Part shown: one piece after another, positions 16,358-24,970 of the stretch
Layout of the letters: each line of letters begins with the position of its first letter
Position numbering within the stretch: the stretch's first letter is position 1
Origin: Parabacteroides sp.
GTDB taxonomy: Bacteria > Bacteroidota > Bacteroidia > Bacteroidales > Tannerellaceae
Direction: 5' to 3'
Length of the DNA: 64,000 nt
Assembly: GCA_019417325.1 (NCBI GenBank)
Contig: DXVO01000038.1
Location: 183,851-247,850 of the forward strand
Translations under genes and position numbers: made by a program
Notes under the pieces: model-generated
Databases searched by the model: none
The model's input: only the letters and a program-made list of their open reading frames with translations
What the model was told of the DNA's origin: nothing

Positions 16358-17440
16358 ATGAAGGACGATGAATTACAGTCGAAAACGATTGCATTTTTAC
16401 GCTTTCCCTTAATTATCGGGGTGGTATTGATACATTCCAATCTCACTTCTGTCATGGGAAATGCGATGATACCCGAAACTGATTTTCCGATTTATACTAT
16501 TATCTCAAACCTTTTTTCTGAAATCTTAGCCCGTTTAGCTGTTCCCCTCTTTTTCTTTTTTTCAGGATTCCTCTTTTTCTATAAAACCCCTTTTACTTTA
16601 TCAACCTACCAAGGTAAACTAAAGAAGAGGGTACGAACAATTTTGATTCCCTATCTCTTCTGGAACCTATCAGTTATAAGCTTCTTTTTTTCAATACGGG
16701 TCTTATATCCGTCATTATTATCTCCTGATTATATAATATTCGCTGCGGACTGGAAATACTGGTTAAATGCCCTATGGGGAAGTGTCGGTCATGACGGATA
16801 TGTAAATACCCCCATCGCTTATCAACTCTGGTTCATGCGTGATTTAATGGTTATGATGATATTTTCTCCACTAATTTATCTACTATTGAAGTATTTACGA
16901 CAGTACACATTACTTATATTGGGTATACTTTGGGTTATGAATTGGTGGTTTAATTTACCGGGATTCAGCATAATATCTTTATTCTTTTTTTCTACTGGTG
17001 CTTTTTTCAGTATCCACCAAAGATACTTTATAAAAGAGATGAAGCCATTGTTATTGCAGTCTGCTATCCTTTATATAATCATAGTGACCTGCAATCTTTA
17101 CTTTATAAATGAAATATGGTGCCAATCTTTGCACCGGATTGGAATCATTGTCGGATGTGTGTTTGTCATTTCCTTCACGGCTACATTTCTGGATAAAGGG
17201 AACTGGAAAATAAATATGTTTCTGGCGGAAAGCAGCTTCTTTGTTTACGCTTTTCATGGAATACCGCTTGCTCTGCTTATCAAAGCAAGTTTCAAATTCC
17301 TACACCCAAATAGTGAATGGCATCTTATCATTTTATATTTGGGGAGTGCACTTCTTTTCTTACTTGCAGGAGTTGCACTCCATTATTTATTAAAGAAATA
17401 TACACCTTCATTTCTCTCTCTAATTTCCGGAGGCAGATAA
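16358..17440 (+). CDS. Acyltransferase-3 family integral membrane protein
   Basis: 360 residues, about 10 membrane spans. Family marks are TIAFLRFPLIIGVVLIHSNL (with the catalytic-type His in the first span) and LWFMRDLMVMMIFSPL in the middle, followed by FVYAFHGIPLALLIK near the end. Acyltransferase-3 proteins transfer acetyl or succinyl groups to sugars of surface glycans or lipids at the inner membrane. It stands alone here, with its own promoter, away from the capsule locus, so its acceptor cannot be inferred. The base composition is noticeably AT-rich compared with the genes on either side, as is usual for such accessory enzymes. Confidence 0.88.
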   Translation: MKDDELQSKTIAFLRFPLIIGVVLIHSNLTSVMGNAMIPETDFPIYTIISNLFSEILARLAVPLFFFFSGFLFFYKTPFTLSTYQGKLKKRVRTILIPYLFWNLSVISFFFSIRVLYPSLLSPDYIIFAADWKYWLNALWGSVGHDGYVNTPIAYQLWFMRDLMVMMIFSPLIYLLLKYLRQYTLLILGILWVMNWWFNLPGFSIISLFFFSTGAFFSIHQRYFIKEMKPLLLQSAILYIIIVTCNLYFINEIWCQSLHRIGIIVGCVFVISFTATFLDKGNWKINMFLAESSFFVYAFHGIPLALLIKASFKFLHPNSEWHLIILYLGSALLFLLAGVALHYLLKKYTPSFLSLISGGR

Positions 17441-17612
17441 ACCTATATGCTGGACTCCCATACAAAAATCACTTATATCCATATTGTTAAAGCTTAAACG
17501 TACACACAAATATAAAAAACAAGAAAATAATCCGGCAAAACCATAGGGTATTTCATTCCTGACCGAACCTATTAGTACAAGCAAGTAAATAAATCATTTA
17601 AAAACGAAAGAT

Positions 17613-18884
17613 ATGAAAGCCATGTACAAAAAATCGCTGGGATACCTCTTGATGACGTTGCTGTTATGCAATACTGTTCCCTTGTCCGCACAAAGCGACA
17701 CTGCGAGTGGAGATGATTACATCACTATCAGTGGCGTGGTAAAAGACAAATCAAACAAGAAGCGTCTGGAATATGTGAACATTTCCATTCCTGGCAGTTC
17801 GATAGGTACCGTAACAAATGCCGACGGTGAATTTTCTTTCAAAGTGAAAGACTCCATCCATGCCCGGAAGATGGCAGTTTCTCATCTCGGTTATTACAAT
17901 ACTGAAATACCTCTTGCCGGAGAGAATATCGAAGACCAGACAATCTGGATGACCCCCTATGTCAATATGCTGGACGAAGTAATCATCCATGCCCGAGACG
18001 CCCGTTATCTGGTTGAAGAAGCGATCCGGAAAATACCGGAAAACTACAATCCGAAAGCGAGTATGCTGACCGGATTCTACAGGGAAACGGCTCAGAAAGG
18101 ACGTCGCTACATCAGTATCTCCGAAGCGGTTATCGATGTTTACAAAACGCCTTATAAGGAAAGTGCCGAGCGCGACCGTGTTCAAATTTACAAAGGGCGC
18201 AAACTGTTAAGCCAGAAAGCAAGCGATACACTTGCCGTAAAACTATTAGGCGGTCCGAATATGTCTATCTATGTAGATATTGTAAAGAACCCGGATATTC
18301 TGCTGGATATGGAAACCATCCAATGGTATAACTTCCGCATGGAAGAGCCGACTACCATCGACAACCGTCCGCAATATACGATCAGTTTCACACCACAGAT
18401 AATTCTTCCGTTCGCTTTGTACTACGGTAAACTATACATAGACAAAGAACGCCTGTCCTTCACCCGGGCCGAATTTTTCCTGAATATGGACGATAAAAAC
18501 AAGGCTACACAGGCTATCTTGCGGAAGAAACCATTCGGGCTACGCTTCAAACCGGTCGAATTATCCTACTTCGTCAACTATAAACAACGTGACGGACTGA
18601 CTTACCTGAGTTATATACGGAATGGCATCCGCTTCAAATGCGACTGGAAACGCAGGCTGTTCTCTACCAACTATACAATCCTGTCCGAAATGGTGGTAAC
18701 AGACGGCAAAGATGAAAATGTAAACAGTATTCCATACCGGGAGTCCTTCAAAGCCTCGCAGGCATTGTCCGATAAAGTATCCAACTTCGCAGATGAAAAC
18801 TTCTGGGGTGCCTACAATATTATCGAGCCTACCGAGTCGCTTGAAAATGCAGTAAACAAACTGAAGAAACAACACAGGGATTAG
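17613..18884 (+). CDS. Secreted CarboxypepD_reg-like domain protein
   Basis: 423 residues. Signal peptide MKAMYKKSLGYLLMTLLLCNTVPLSAQ. Residues about 38-120 are a CarboxypepD_reg-like beta sandwich (ISGVVKDKSNKKRLEYVNIS, IGTVTNADGEFSFKV, VSHLGYYNTEIPL). The rest is a large beta-rich domain with FYRETAQKGRRYISISEAV, shared almost word for word with the protein at 20352. It probably sits on the periplasmic face of the outer membrane or at the surface. Function unknown. It lies 50 bases upstream of the sigma/FecR genes, so the two paralogues bracket the signalling pair. Confidence 0.85.
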   Translation: MKAMYKKSLGYLLMTLLLCNTVPLSAQSDTASGDDYITISGVVKDKSNKKRLEYVNISIPGSSIGTVTNADGEFSFKVKDSIHARKMAVSHLGYYNTEIPLAGENIEDQTIWMTPYVNMLDEVIIHARDARYLVEEAIRKIPENYNPKASMLTGFYRETAQKGRRYISISEAVIDVYKTPYKESAERDRVQIYKGRKLLSQKASDTLAVKLLGGPNMSIYVDIVKNPDILLDMETIQWYNFRMEEPTTIDNRPQYTISFTPQIILPFALYYGKLYIDKERLSFTRAEFFLNMDDKNKATQAILRKKPFGLRFKPVELSYFVNYKQRDGLTYLSYIRNGIRFKCDWKRRLFSTNYTILSEMVVTDGKDENVNSIPYRESFKASQALSDKVSNFADENFWGAYNIIEPTESLENAVNKLKKQHRD

Positions 18885-18905
18885 CCTGCTGAGGAAAGTT
18901 ATCAT

Positions 18906-18913
18906 TATATTTG
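18906..18913 (+). promoter_or_regulatory. -7 box of the ECF sigma gene
   Basis: TATATTTG, 20 bases before the ATG at 18934. It lies between the first paralogue and the sigma gene, so the latter can be transcribed on its own. Confidence 0.5.
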
Positions 18914-18933
18914 GGCAAACAAATCACTACGGG

Positions 18934-19482
18934 ATGCTGAACGATTTATTCGTACTAACAAAGATAAAAGAAGGGGACGTCAAAGCATTTGAAAATGTTT
19001 TCCGCCTGTATTATGCCCCGCTTTGTATGTATGCCGCCAGTATTACCGGACAAATGGATGTTGCGGAGGAGATTGTACAGGAACTGTTCTACGTATTCTG
19101 GAAAGAAAAAGAGAAACTGCAAGTGTTTCATTCCATCAAAAGCTATCTGTACGGAGCAGTCCGAAACCAATCCCTCCGGTACCACGAGCAGGCAGAAGTA
19201 AGAAGCCGTTACCGGGATGCTGTTTTATCAAACAAAGACAGGGAGAATCAAACCTCCGACCCTTTGGAACAGATTGAATACAAAGAGCTGGAAGCATTGA
19301 TAACCCGGACCCTCTCCCGACTGCCGGAACGGCGCCGGCTGATTTTCAGGATGCAACGTTTTGATGGTAAAAAATATGCTGAGATAGCAAAAGAACTTTC
19401 CCTTTCAGTTAAAACCGTTGAGGCGGAAATGACAAAAGCCCTGCTCGCCTTAAGAAAAGAAATAGAGAATTACATACTATAA
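18934..19482 (+). CDS. RNA polymerase ECF sigma-70 factor
   Basis: 182 residues. Region 2 (FENVFRLYYAPLCMYAASIT, then AEEIVQELFYVFWKEKEKL) and region 4 (LPERRRLIFRMQRFDGKKYA, then EIAKELSLSVKTVEAEMTKAL) are both complete. The length and sequence match the Bacteroidetes ECF expansion that pairs with FecR anti-sigma factors. The FecR-like gene follows after three bases. Usual targets are outer membrane uptake systems; here the gene downstream of fecR is a CarboxypepD_reg protein instead, so its regulon is uncertain. Confidence 0.95.
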   Translation: MLNDLFVLTKIKEGDVKAFENVFRLYYAPLCMYAASITGQMDVAEEIVQELFYVFWKEKEKLQVFHSIKSYLYGAVRNQSLRYHEQAEVRSRYRDAVLSNKDRENQTSDPLEQIEYKELEALITRTLSRLPERRRLIFRMQRFDGKKYAEIAKELSLSVKTVEAEMTKALLALRKEIENYIL

Positions 19483-19485
19483 AGA

Positions 19486-20340
19486 ATGACAACTAAAGAA
19501 AGAAATAAAATCAAAACAGACCTGGCATGGAATAAACTCCATACCCGGCTCGACAAAGAAGGATTGCTGGATAATGCAAAGCCCCGCTATATATTGCATC
19601 CGGCTTTAAGGATGTGGGGTATTGCAGCATCGGTTGCTGCAATACTTTGCTTCGTTTTATATACAACCCTTCTACGTAATGAAGGTTCCTCTGCAAAGGG
19701 ACCTTCACTGCTCACCCGGCAGAATACGGAGGTCACAACCAGCCTGGTCACAACGCTTGAGGACGGTTCCATTGTTTATCTGACAGAGAATACCTCCCTT
19801 CAATATCCGGAACATTTCCCTACCGACAAACGCGAAGTCAGCCTTTCAGGCAATGCCTTGTTTGACATCACAGGAAACCGGGCACGCCCTTTCCTTATCG
19901 AAACAGAGAGCGTACAGGTCGAGGTATTAGGAACCTCCTTCAATGTAAAAAGTAATAATAAAAGTCCTTTTGAACTGTCGGTTAAACGGGGAGAAGTAAA
20001 AGTAACTTCAAAGAGAAGCGGAGAAAATGTCCATGTAAAAGCCGGAGAAACCGTATTCCTCCACTCCGACAAATTACATAAAGAACAGACCCGTGATGCA
20101 GAAGTATTCAACCGGTATACCGAACGGATTCGTTTCAAAGATGAAAAGTTAGGGAATATCCTTCGTGTATTGAACCTGCAATCGCCTGATATACAAATCC
20201 GGACAACCCCGGAACTGGAAAACAGGTTACTTACCGTTACCTTCTCCAACAATACACCGGAAACGATGAGTGAGCTAATTTGCCGTGTACTTCATTTGAA
20301 ACATACACAAAACGGAAATATCATAACTTTGTCTGAATAA
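19486..20340 (+). CDS. FecR family anti-sigma factor
   Basis: 284 residues with one membrane span (about 44-64, GIAASVAAILCFVLYTTLL). The short N-terminal cytoplasmic part would bind the sigma factor. The periplasmic FecR domain has VTTLEDGSIVYLTENTSLQY, then REVSLSGNALFDITGN, FLIETESVQVEVLGTSFNVK and the C-terminal DUF4974-like IRFKDEKLGNILRVLNLQ. It normally receives a signal from the STN domain of a TonB-dependent receptor. Here the only STN domain nearby is in the next gene, 11 bases downstream, which has no receptor barrel. Confidence 0.94.
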   Translation: MTTKERNKIKTDLAWNKLHTRLDKEGLLDNAKPRYILHPALRMWGIAASVAAILCFVLYTTLLRNEGSSAKGPSLLTRQNTEVTTSLVTTLEDGSIVYLTENTSLQYPEHFPTDKREVSLSGNALFDITGNRARPFLIETESVQVEVLGTSFNVKSNNKSPFELSVKRGEVKVTSKRSGENVHVKAGETVFLHSDKLHKEQTRDAEVFNRYTERIRFKDEKLGNILRVLNLQSPDIQIRTTPELENRLLTVTFSNNTPETMSELICRVLHLKHTQNGNIITLSE

Positions 20341-20351
20341 ACGGAACAATC

Positions 20352-21923
20352 ATGAAAAAAGCTATCAACCTCTATCGGATATCCTGTCTCCTCGCCGGCA
20401 TGTTTCTTTTGCTGGCAGGAACAATACGGGCGGATAAAGGAGATGATGTGCTTTCACACATGATAAAGCTTTCTAAGACTAAAGGTACGGTCTACCATCT
20501 ACTCAATGAGGTATCCGAACAGTCCGGATTCCTTTTTATTTATGATAGTAACATTATTGATAACGAAAAAATAGTTCCGGTAAAAAAAGGAACCTACAGT
20601 ATCCGGGACGCTATTTATCTGATAACAGAAAATAAAAACCTGGATTTAAGCGTAATCGGTAATCATATCCTTATTTCCGGCAAACAGGAAGAAGCCTATC
20701 TTGCTCCTTCCGATACTGTTCCCACGATAAAAAAAGATTCCTTCCTTATCTTACAAGGGACTCTGGCTGATAAATATACCGGACTGCCTATTGAAGCCGG
20801 AACAGTAGGTGTCCTCAACACGTCTATCGGCAGTGTAACGAACAGTAATGGGGAATTCCGTCTTATTTTACCGGACTCGCTGAATACATCTACAATTGTT
20901 TTCTCCCATCTGGGCTACGAACTGCAATCCATGGAAACCAGCCTCCTTGCCGGACGCAGTTGCATGATAAAACTGGAACCTAAAGTTATTTCTTTACAGG
21001 AAGTTATCGTGCGGATCGGCAATCCGCTGCGGATATTACGTGAAATGGAAGAGAAAAGGAAAAAGAACTATGCCCAATTCCCGGTTTACTTCACCTCTTT
21101 TTACAGAGAAGGTATCGAACGAAAGCATCAATTCGTGAACCTGACCGAAGGTATCTTTAAAATATACAAAGCTCCTTACTCGAATGTGTCTTCCTCCGAC
21201 CAAGTGAAATTATTGAAAATGCGCAAAATCACGAGCAATGACGAACGGGATACATTAATTACCAAAATGAAATCCGGTATCAATGCCAGCCTGATGCTGG
21301 ACCTGATAAAAGAAATGCCGGATTTTCTGACTCCGTATCAAAATGAGGAAATGTATACTTATTCTTCCACGGATGTCGTTATAACAGACAACCGGGTAGC
21401 CAATGTCATTAGTTTCGAACAGAAAAAAGATATCCGTGCTCCTTTATACCGGGGAGAAATCTATATTGATTCGGAAAATTCAGCCTTGCTGCATGCCCGC
21501 TTCGAAATCAATCCCAAATACATCGCTCAGGCAGCAGGTATGTTGGTAGAAAAGAAAAGCCGTCTTTATAAGATTACACCTCAAAAGGTGATTTACACGG
21601 TATCTTATAAATTATGGAACGGACATTATTATATCAACCATGTCCGTGGCGACCTTCATTTCAAAATAAAAAGGAAAAAGCAGTTATTCAATACATTCCC
21701 GCTTCATGCCTATTTTGAAATGGTCACCTGTAAAATAGATACTTCGGACGTAAGCCGTTTTACCCGTAACGAAGTTCAACCAACCCGTACCATTTTTTCT
21801 GATACCCGCTTTGTATACGACAAGCAGTTCTGGGGAAATTTCAACATCATCCCTGCTGAGGAAAAATTAAATGATGCGATAAACAAGATTTCATCTAAAA
21901 TCGAAGAAACGGAAAGTTACTGA
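20352..21923 (+). CDS. STN plus CarboxypepD_reg domain protein, no TonB receptor barrel
   Basis: 523 residues. Signal peptide (about 1-27). Residues about 35-110 form an STN (secretin/TonB N-terminal) domain: TVYHLLNEVSEQSGFLFIYD and AIYLITENKNLDLSVIGNHI. A CarboxypepD_reg-like domain follows (about 132-215, LQGTLADKYTGLPIEAGTVG, FSHLGYELQS), then a long beta-rich C-terminal region paralogous to the protein at 17613 (TSFYREGIERKHQFVNLTEG, FWGNFNIIPAEEKLNDAINK). It ends at a normal stop followed by a strong terminator, so it is not a truncated SusC. STN domains usually talk to FecR, which suggests this protein is the sensor for the sigma/FecR pair. Confidence 0.88.
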   Translation: MKKAINLYRISCLLAGMFLLLAGTIRADKGDDVLSHMIKLSKTKGTVYHLLNEVSEQSGFLFIYDSNIIDNEKIVPVKKGTYSIRDAIYLITENKNLDLSVIGNHILISGKQEEAYLAPSDTVPTIKKDSFLILQGTLADKYTGLPIEAGTVGVLNTSIGSVTNSNGEFRLILPDSLNTSTIVFSHLGYELQSMETSLLAGRSCMIKLEPKVISLQEVIVRIGNPLRILREMEEKRKKNYAQFPVYFTSFYREGIERKHQFVNLTEGIFKIYKAPYSNVSSSDQVKLLKMRKITSNDERDTLITKMKSGINASLMLDLIKEMPDFLTPYQNEEMYTYSSTDVVITDNRVANVISFEQKKDIRAPLYRGEIYIDSENSALLHARFEINPKYIAQAAGMLVEKKSRLYKITPQKVIYTVSYKLWNGHYYINHVRGDLHFKIKRKKQLFNTFPLHAYFEMVTCKIDTSDVSRFTRNEVQPTRTIFSDTRFVYDKQFWGNFNIIPAEEKLNDAINKISSKIEETESY

Positions 21924-21949
21924 ATTTATCATCTGGTTTGTAAAATAAT

Positions 21950-21979
21950 AAAGAGGGCCTTTTCTCAAAGGCCCTCTTT
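21950..21979 (+). terminator. Rho-independent terminator of the sigma/FecR operon
   Basis: Perfect 13-bp stem (AAAGAGGGCCTTT with its complement) and a four-base loop, ending in TTT. It is symmetric enough to work in both directions. Confidence 0.9.
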
Positions 21980-22360
21980 ATAGGTTTAATAGGTATTAGT
22001 CTTTAAGGCAAAAAGATTGTTTAGGTTATCTGCATGCAAAGATGAAGCATTTTGGAAGACTGGGCAAATAAAAAAAGATATTCTACAACATATTTTTAAT
22101 GTTATCGAAACTTATTTGCAGCTTCTTCTATTTTTTAACAAAATCACTTCACCAATTAAATATCAGTACTTATAAGAAAAAACATCAAATCTATTTGATT
22201 TTGAAGCAAATTAAGGCAAAATATTTCATTTACATACAAGATTATCACTTTTTTCAATCAAATCGCATTAAAGATATAGTTTATAAGACTTGCAAACACG
22301 TTATTCATTTTTTAATATTTCAATACATATGCAAAAAAGGAGATACCCATAAAAAAGCAT
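21980..22360. other. AT-rich intergenic region, no gene seen
   Basis: About 380 bases, very AT-rich. One 95-codon frame (22099-22386) has a low-complexity Lys/Ile/Phe composition typical of chance translation of AT-rich DNA and runs through the queD promoter. I see no RNA gene or repeat here. Confidence 0.5.
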
Positions 22361-22368
22361 TAAATTTG
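22361..22368 (+). promoter_or_regulatory. -7 box of queDE
   Basis: TAAATTTG, 56 bases before the queD ATG. No preQ1 riboswitch structure could be recognised in the short leader. Confidence 0.4.
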
Positions 22369-22424
22369 CAGCATGTACCGAGGTGACATTAGGTACTAAT
22401 CTTTTATTAATTATTTCAATAAAT

Positions 22425-22757
22425 ATGTATACCATTATCAAGCAATTAGAGATTTCGGCAGCTCACAGCCTGTCGCTCTCTTATCCCAGTAAATGCGAAA
22501 ATCTGCATGGTCACAACTGGATTATTACCGTTTACTGTCGTTCCAAAGAGCTGAACGCCGATGGAATGGTTATCGACTTCAGCCAGATCAAACAAGTAGT
22601 GAAGGGTCAACTCGACCACAAAAACCTAAATGATGTGCTATCATTCAACCCTACCGCAGAAAATATAGCAAAATGGATATGCGACCAATTACCCACTTGC
22701 TACAAAGTGGAAGTAAAAGAATCCGAAGGAAATACAGCCATCTATGAAAAAGATTAA
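22425..22757 (+). CDS. queD: 6-carboxytetrahydropterin synthase QueD
   Basis: 110 residues from the ATG at 22425. Converts dihydroneopterin triphosphate to 6-carboxytetrahydropterin, the first committed step to 7-deazaguanine (queuosine). Zinc ligands are His in ISAAHSLSL and the two in NLHGHNW; the catalytic cysteine is in PSKCENLHGHN, with DFSQIKQVVKGQLDHKNLND as the second family signature and a Glu in VEVKESEGN. A further 14 in-frame codons upstream (22383) are not family-like. Its 3' end overlaps queE by 14 bases. Confidence 0.95.
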   Translation: MYTIIKQLEISAAHSLSLSYPSKCENLHGHNWIITVYCRSKELNADGMVIDFSQIKQVVKGQLDHKNLNDVLSFNPTAENIAKWICDQLPTCYKVEVKESEGNTAIYEKD

Positions 22758-23289
22758 CGAAATATTCTACAGCCTTCAGGGAGAAGGCTTTCATAGCGGG
22801 ACACCTGCCATATTTATACGTTTCTCCGGCTGCAATTTAAAATGTAGCTTCTGCGATACGAAATATAAAGAAGGTACATATATGTCCGACAATGAGATTA
22901 TAGAGGCAATTTCTTCTTTTCCTGCAAATACAGTTATCCTGACAGGAGGCGAACCTTCTCTCCAGATAGATGACGCTCTTATCGAATTACTGCATAAGGC
23001 AGGTAAATATATATGTATAGAGACAAACGGAACCCATCCGCTTCCTTCCGGTATTGACTGGATTACTTGTTCCCCCAAAGAAGATGCTCCCGTCCGCTTG
23101 GAGCATATCAATGAGGTGAAAGTGGTTTACACAGGACAAGATTTATCAGCTTATGCTGCTTTAAAAGCGGACTGGCATTTCCTACAACCTTGCTCCTGCT
23201 CAAATACGGAAGAGGTGGTCGATTATATCCTCTGTCATCCCGAATGGCGCCTCAGCCTGCAAACCCATAAACTGATTGATATCAGGTAG
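22744..23289 (+). CDS. queE: 7-carboxy-7-deazaguanine synthase QueE
   Basis: 181-residue radical SAM enzyme, the short form of the family. It rearranges carboxytetrahydropterin to 7-carboxy-7-deazaguanine. The 4Fe-4S site is CNLKCSFCDT (CxxxCxxC), preceded by the QueE hallmark FYSLQGEGFHSGTPAIFIRF. VILTGGEPSLQ is the GGEP motif that binds the SAM methionine. Overlap with queD implies coupling. Its 3' end overlaps the convergent 508-residue gene by 8 bases. Confidence 0.95.
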   Translation: MKKINEIFYSLQGEGFHSGTPAIFIRFSGCNLKCSFCDTKYKEGTYMSDNEIIEAISSFPANTVILTGGEPSLQIDDALIELLHKAGKYICIETNGTHPLPSGIDWITCSPKEDAPVRLEHINEVKVVYTGQDLSAYAALKADWHFLQPCSCSNTEEVVDYILCHPEWRLSLQTHKLIDIR

Positions 23290-24808
23290 GTGAAACCATG
23301 ACTTCGGACAATGGCCTACCCGTCAGCTTACTTTCTATATAAGCCAGAATATCGAATGTTTTCAATAGCTGACGTTCATACTTATCCTGTCTGACCGGAA
23401 TAATCTCCTTACGGAATTGCTGCCATAGTTTATCCTTAGATTTCCGGTAAACAGGCAACGGATATGCTTTGATAAAACGGAACAGCAATTTTTCCGTCCG
23501 GTACGTTTGTTTCTCGTAACGGATATTACGTTTGATGGAGTTGATCTCATTATCAAAGAAATCATAATTGCCCAACTCTGCCTGAACCAACAAATTTATC
23601 AACCGGGCTATTTTATAAGAGGGAAACGTATGGTATAGCTTACCCGAACCAAAGATATTCTTCATGCTTTTCCGTGCCCGGTTGATGTCCCCCAGACAGA
23701 GATACAGGATAGGCAAGGTCAAGTTAAGCTTTAGCTGCGTTTCCAAACCGAGCTGGGAGATTTTCTTAAAAAGGTCTTCCTCTTTACTTTCCATCAAATG
23801 AAGAGCCTCTTCAAAACAGCCTGTATTCAGTAATGCAGAGAATTTATACAAATAAACCATGGCATGAACTTCAAGTATAAACCCAATGGGATAATCCCCT
23901 TTTGTAATATCCTCCAGACAAGAAATAAAGTAAGGCATTTCATCGTATAGACCAGCAACGTGCAAACTATCCATCACCCCTTGTATCGCACTTAAATAAT
24001 AAAGCGGAGGGCTCTGAATCAGATGTTGGTTTGTTTCAAACAGGGTAATGAGTTCTTTATAGAAACGGATAGCCGATTTATAATTGCCTGTATTCAGATA
24101 ATAAGTTGCCTGAAACAGAAGATGCAGCTTTCTTGCCTCAAATCCTTTATAAGAACTGTTGGCTATCAGGTTAAGTTCGCTCAACACCAAATCATTCAAA
24201 TTCCCTTTTTGTTTCTCGGAACGGGCATATCCCTTATAGGCTATGCGATATTTCAGAATATCATATAATTGCAAATGCAGGTTGACATTACGGGAATATT
24301 TCATTATATCGTGAATCTTCATCTGTTTGCTTACCAGTTCCCGTTCGCTAAGCCCTTCAAATCCCAGAGCACTGAGATATTTCAATTCGGTCCGTCGAAT
24401 AAGCAGTTGTAACGGGTCATTTTCACTGGCTAAAGCAAGCCTTTTCGCTTTTTCAAGTTCAACAAAGGCAGCATCAAACAAGGAACGTTCAAATAATATA
24501 TCAGCTTTTGTAATAGCACTGAAAATAGCAGCCTGCATATCTTGTTTATCCCGTAAATGTTCCAGGCAATCCAGTACCACACGATATAAATGTTTAGTTG
24601 CCATTTCCAGTCCTTTACCATCCAGTTGGTGGCAATATTGCTCATAAATCTCATCCGGTGAAAGTTCGCTGTTTATTAAATCAAAAAGGATCATGTAATT
24701 CTTCTCCCCGCTTTGAATACCCGTATATAAACGGAAATAACGTTTTTCTGCCTTGGTCAATGACCGTACAAGCAGGACTAACTGATCTGATATTGTGGAC
24801 GTTTTCAT
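23282..24808 (-). CDS. 508-residue helical-repeat protein, divergent from the ribose cluster
   Basis: Unknown function. The N-terminus (SLTKAEKRYFRLYTGIQSGE) is shared by many Bacteroidetes hypothetical proteins as far as I know. The whole chain is alpha-helical, with TPR-like spacing (AIRFYKELITLFETNQHLIQ, LNTGCFEEALHLMESKEEDL). No signal peptide, membrane span or enzymatic motif. It is transcribed divergently from the ribokinase gene, 162 bases away, which is the usual position of a regulator for the cluster. In B. thetaiotaomicron the rus locus also has a dedicated regulator gene at its edge; I cannot say whether this is its homologue. Function left open. Confidence 0.8.
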   Translation of the reverse strand: MKTSTISDQLVLLVRSLTKAEKRYFRLYTGIQSGEKNYMILFDLINSELSPDEIYEQYCHQLDGKGLEMATKHLYRVVLDCLEHLRDKQDMQAAIFSAITKADILFERSLFDAAFVELEKAKRLALASENDPLQLLIRRTELKYLSALGFEGLSERELVSKQMKIHDIMKYSRNVNLHLQLYDILKYRIAYKGYARSEKQKGNLNDLVLSELNLIANSSYKGFEARKLHLLFQATYYLNTGNYKSAIRFYKELITLFETNQHLIQSPPLYYLSAIQGVMDSLHVAGLYDEMPYFISCLEDITKGDYPIGFILEVHAMVYLYKFSALLNTGCFEEALHLMESKEEDLFKKISQLGLETQLKLNLTLPILYLCLGDINRARKSMKNIFGSGKLYHTFPSYKIARLINLLVQAELGNYDFFDNEINSIKRNIRYEKQTYRTEKLLFRFIKAYPLPVYRKSKDKLWQQFRKEIIPVRQDKYERQLLKTFDILAYIESKLTGRPLSEVMVSPT

Positions 24809-24920
24809 AAATATACTTTATTGATTTTTATAAGATTATCTTTTTTCAAGGGCATAAATCTATCAATTTAGGTTTATCTTTACAAACAAATTATATATAA
24901 AAGGATTCATTTTATAAATC

Positions 24921-24928
24921 TATATTTG
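24921..24928 (+). promoter_or_regulatory. -7 box of the ribose/nucleoside cluster
   Basis: TATATTTG, 42 bases before the rbsK ATG. The ten-base word ATAAATCTAT occurs at 24854-24863 and again at 24914-24923, where it overlaps this box; it may be an operator. Confidence 0.5.
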
Positions 24929-24970
24929 CACTACTTCATTGTTATCACTTAATTTATATAAAAAACCAAC

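Noticed and set aside
20352..21923. Truncated SusC/TonB receptor
   Set aside because: The chain continues into a domain paralogous to a complete neighbour protein and ends at a stop with a terminator; no plug or barrel motifs.
22099..22386. 95-codon frame in the gap before queD
   Set aside because: Lys/Ile/Phe-rich chance translation of AT-rich DNA; it runs across the queD promoter and has no family features.
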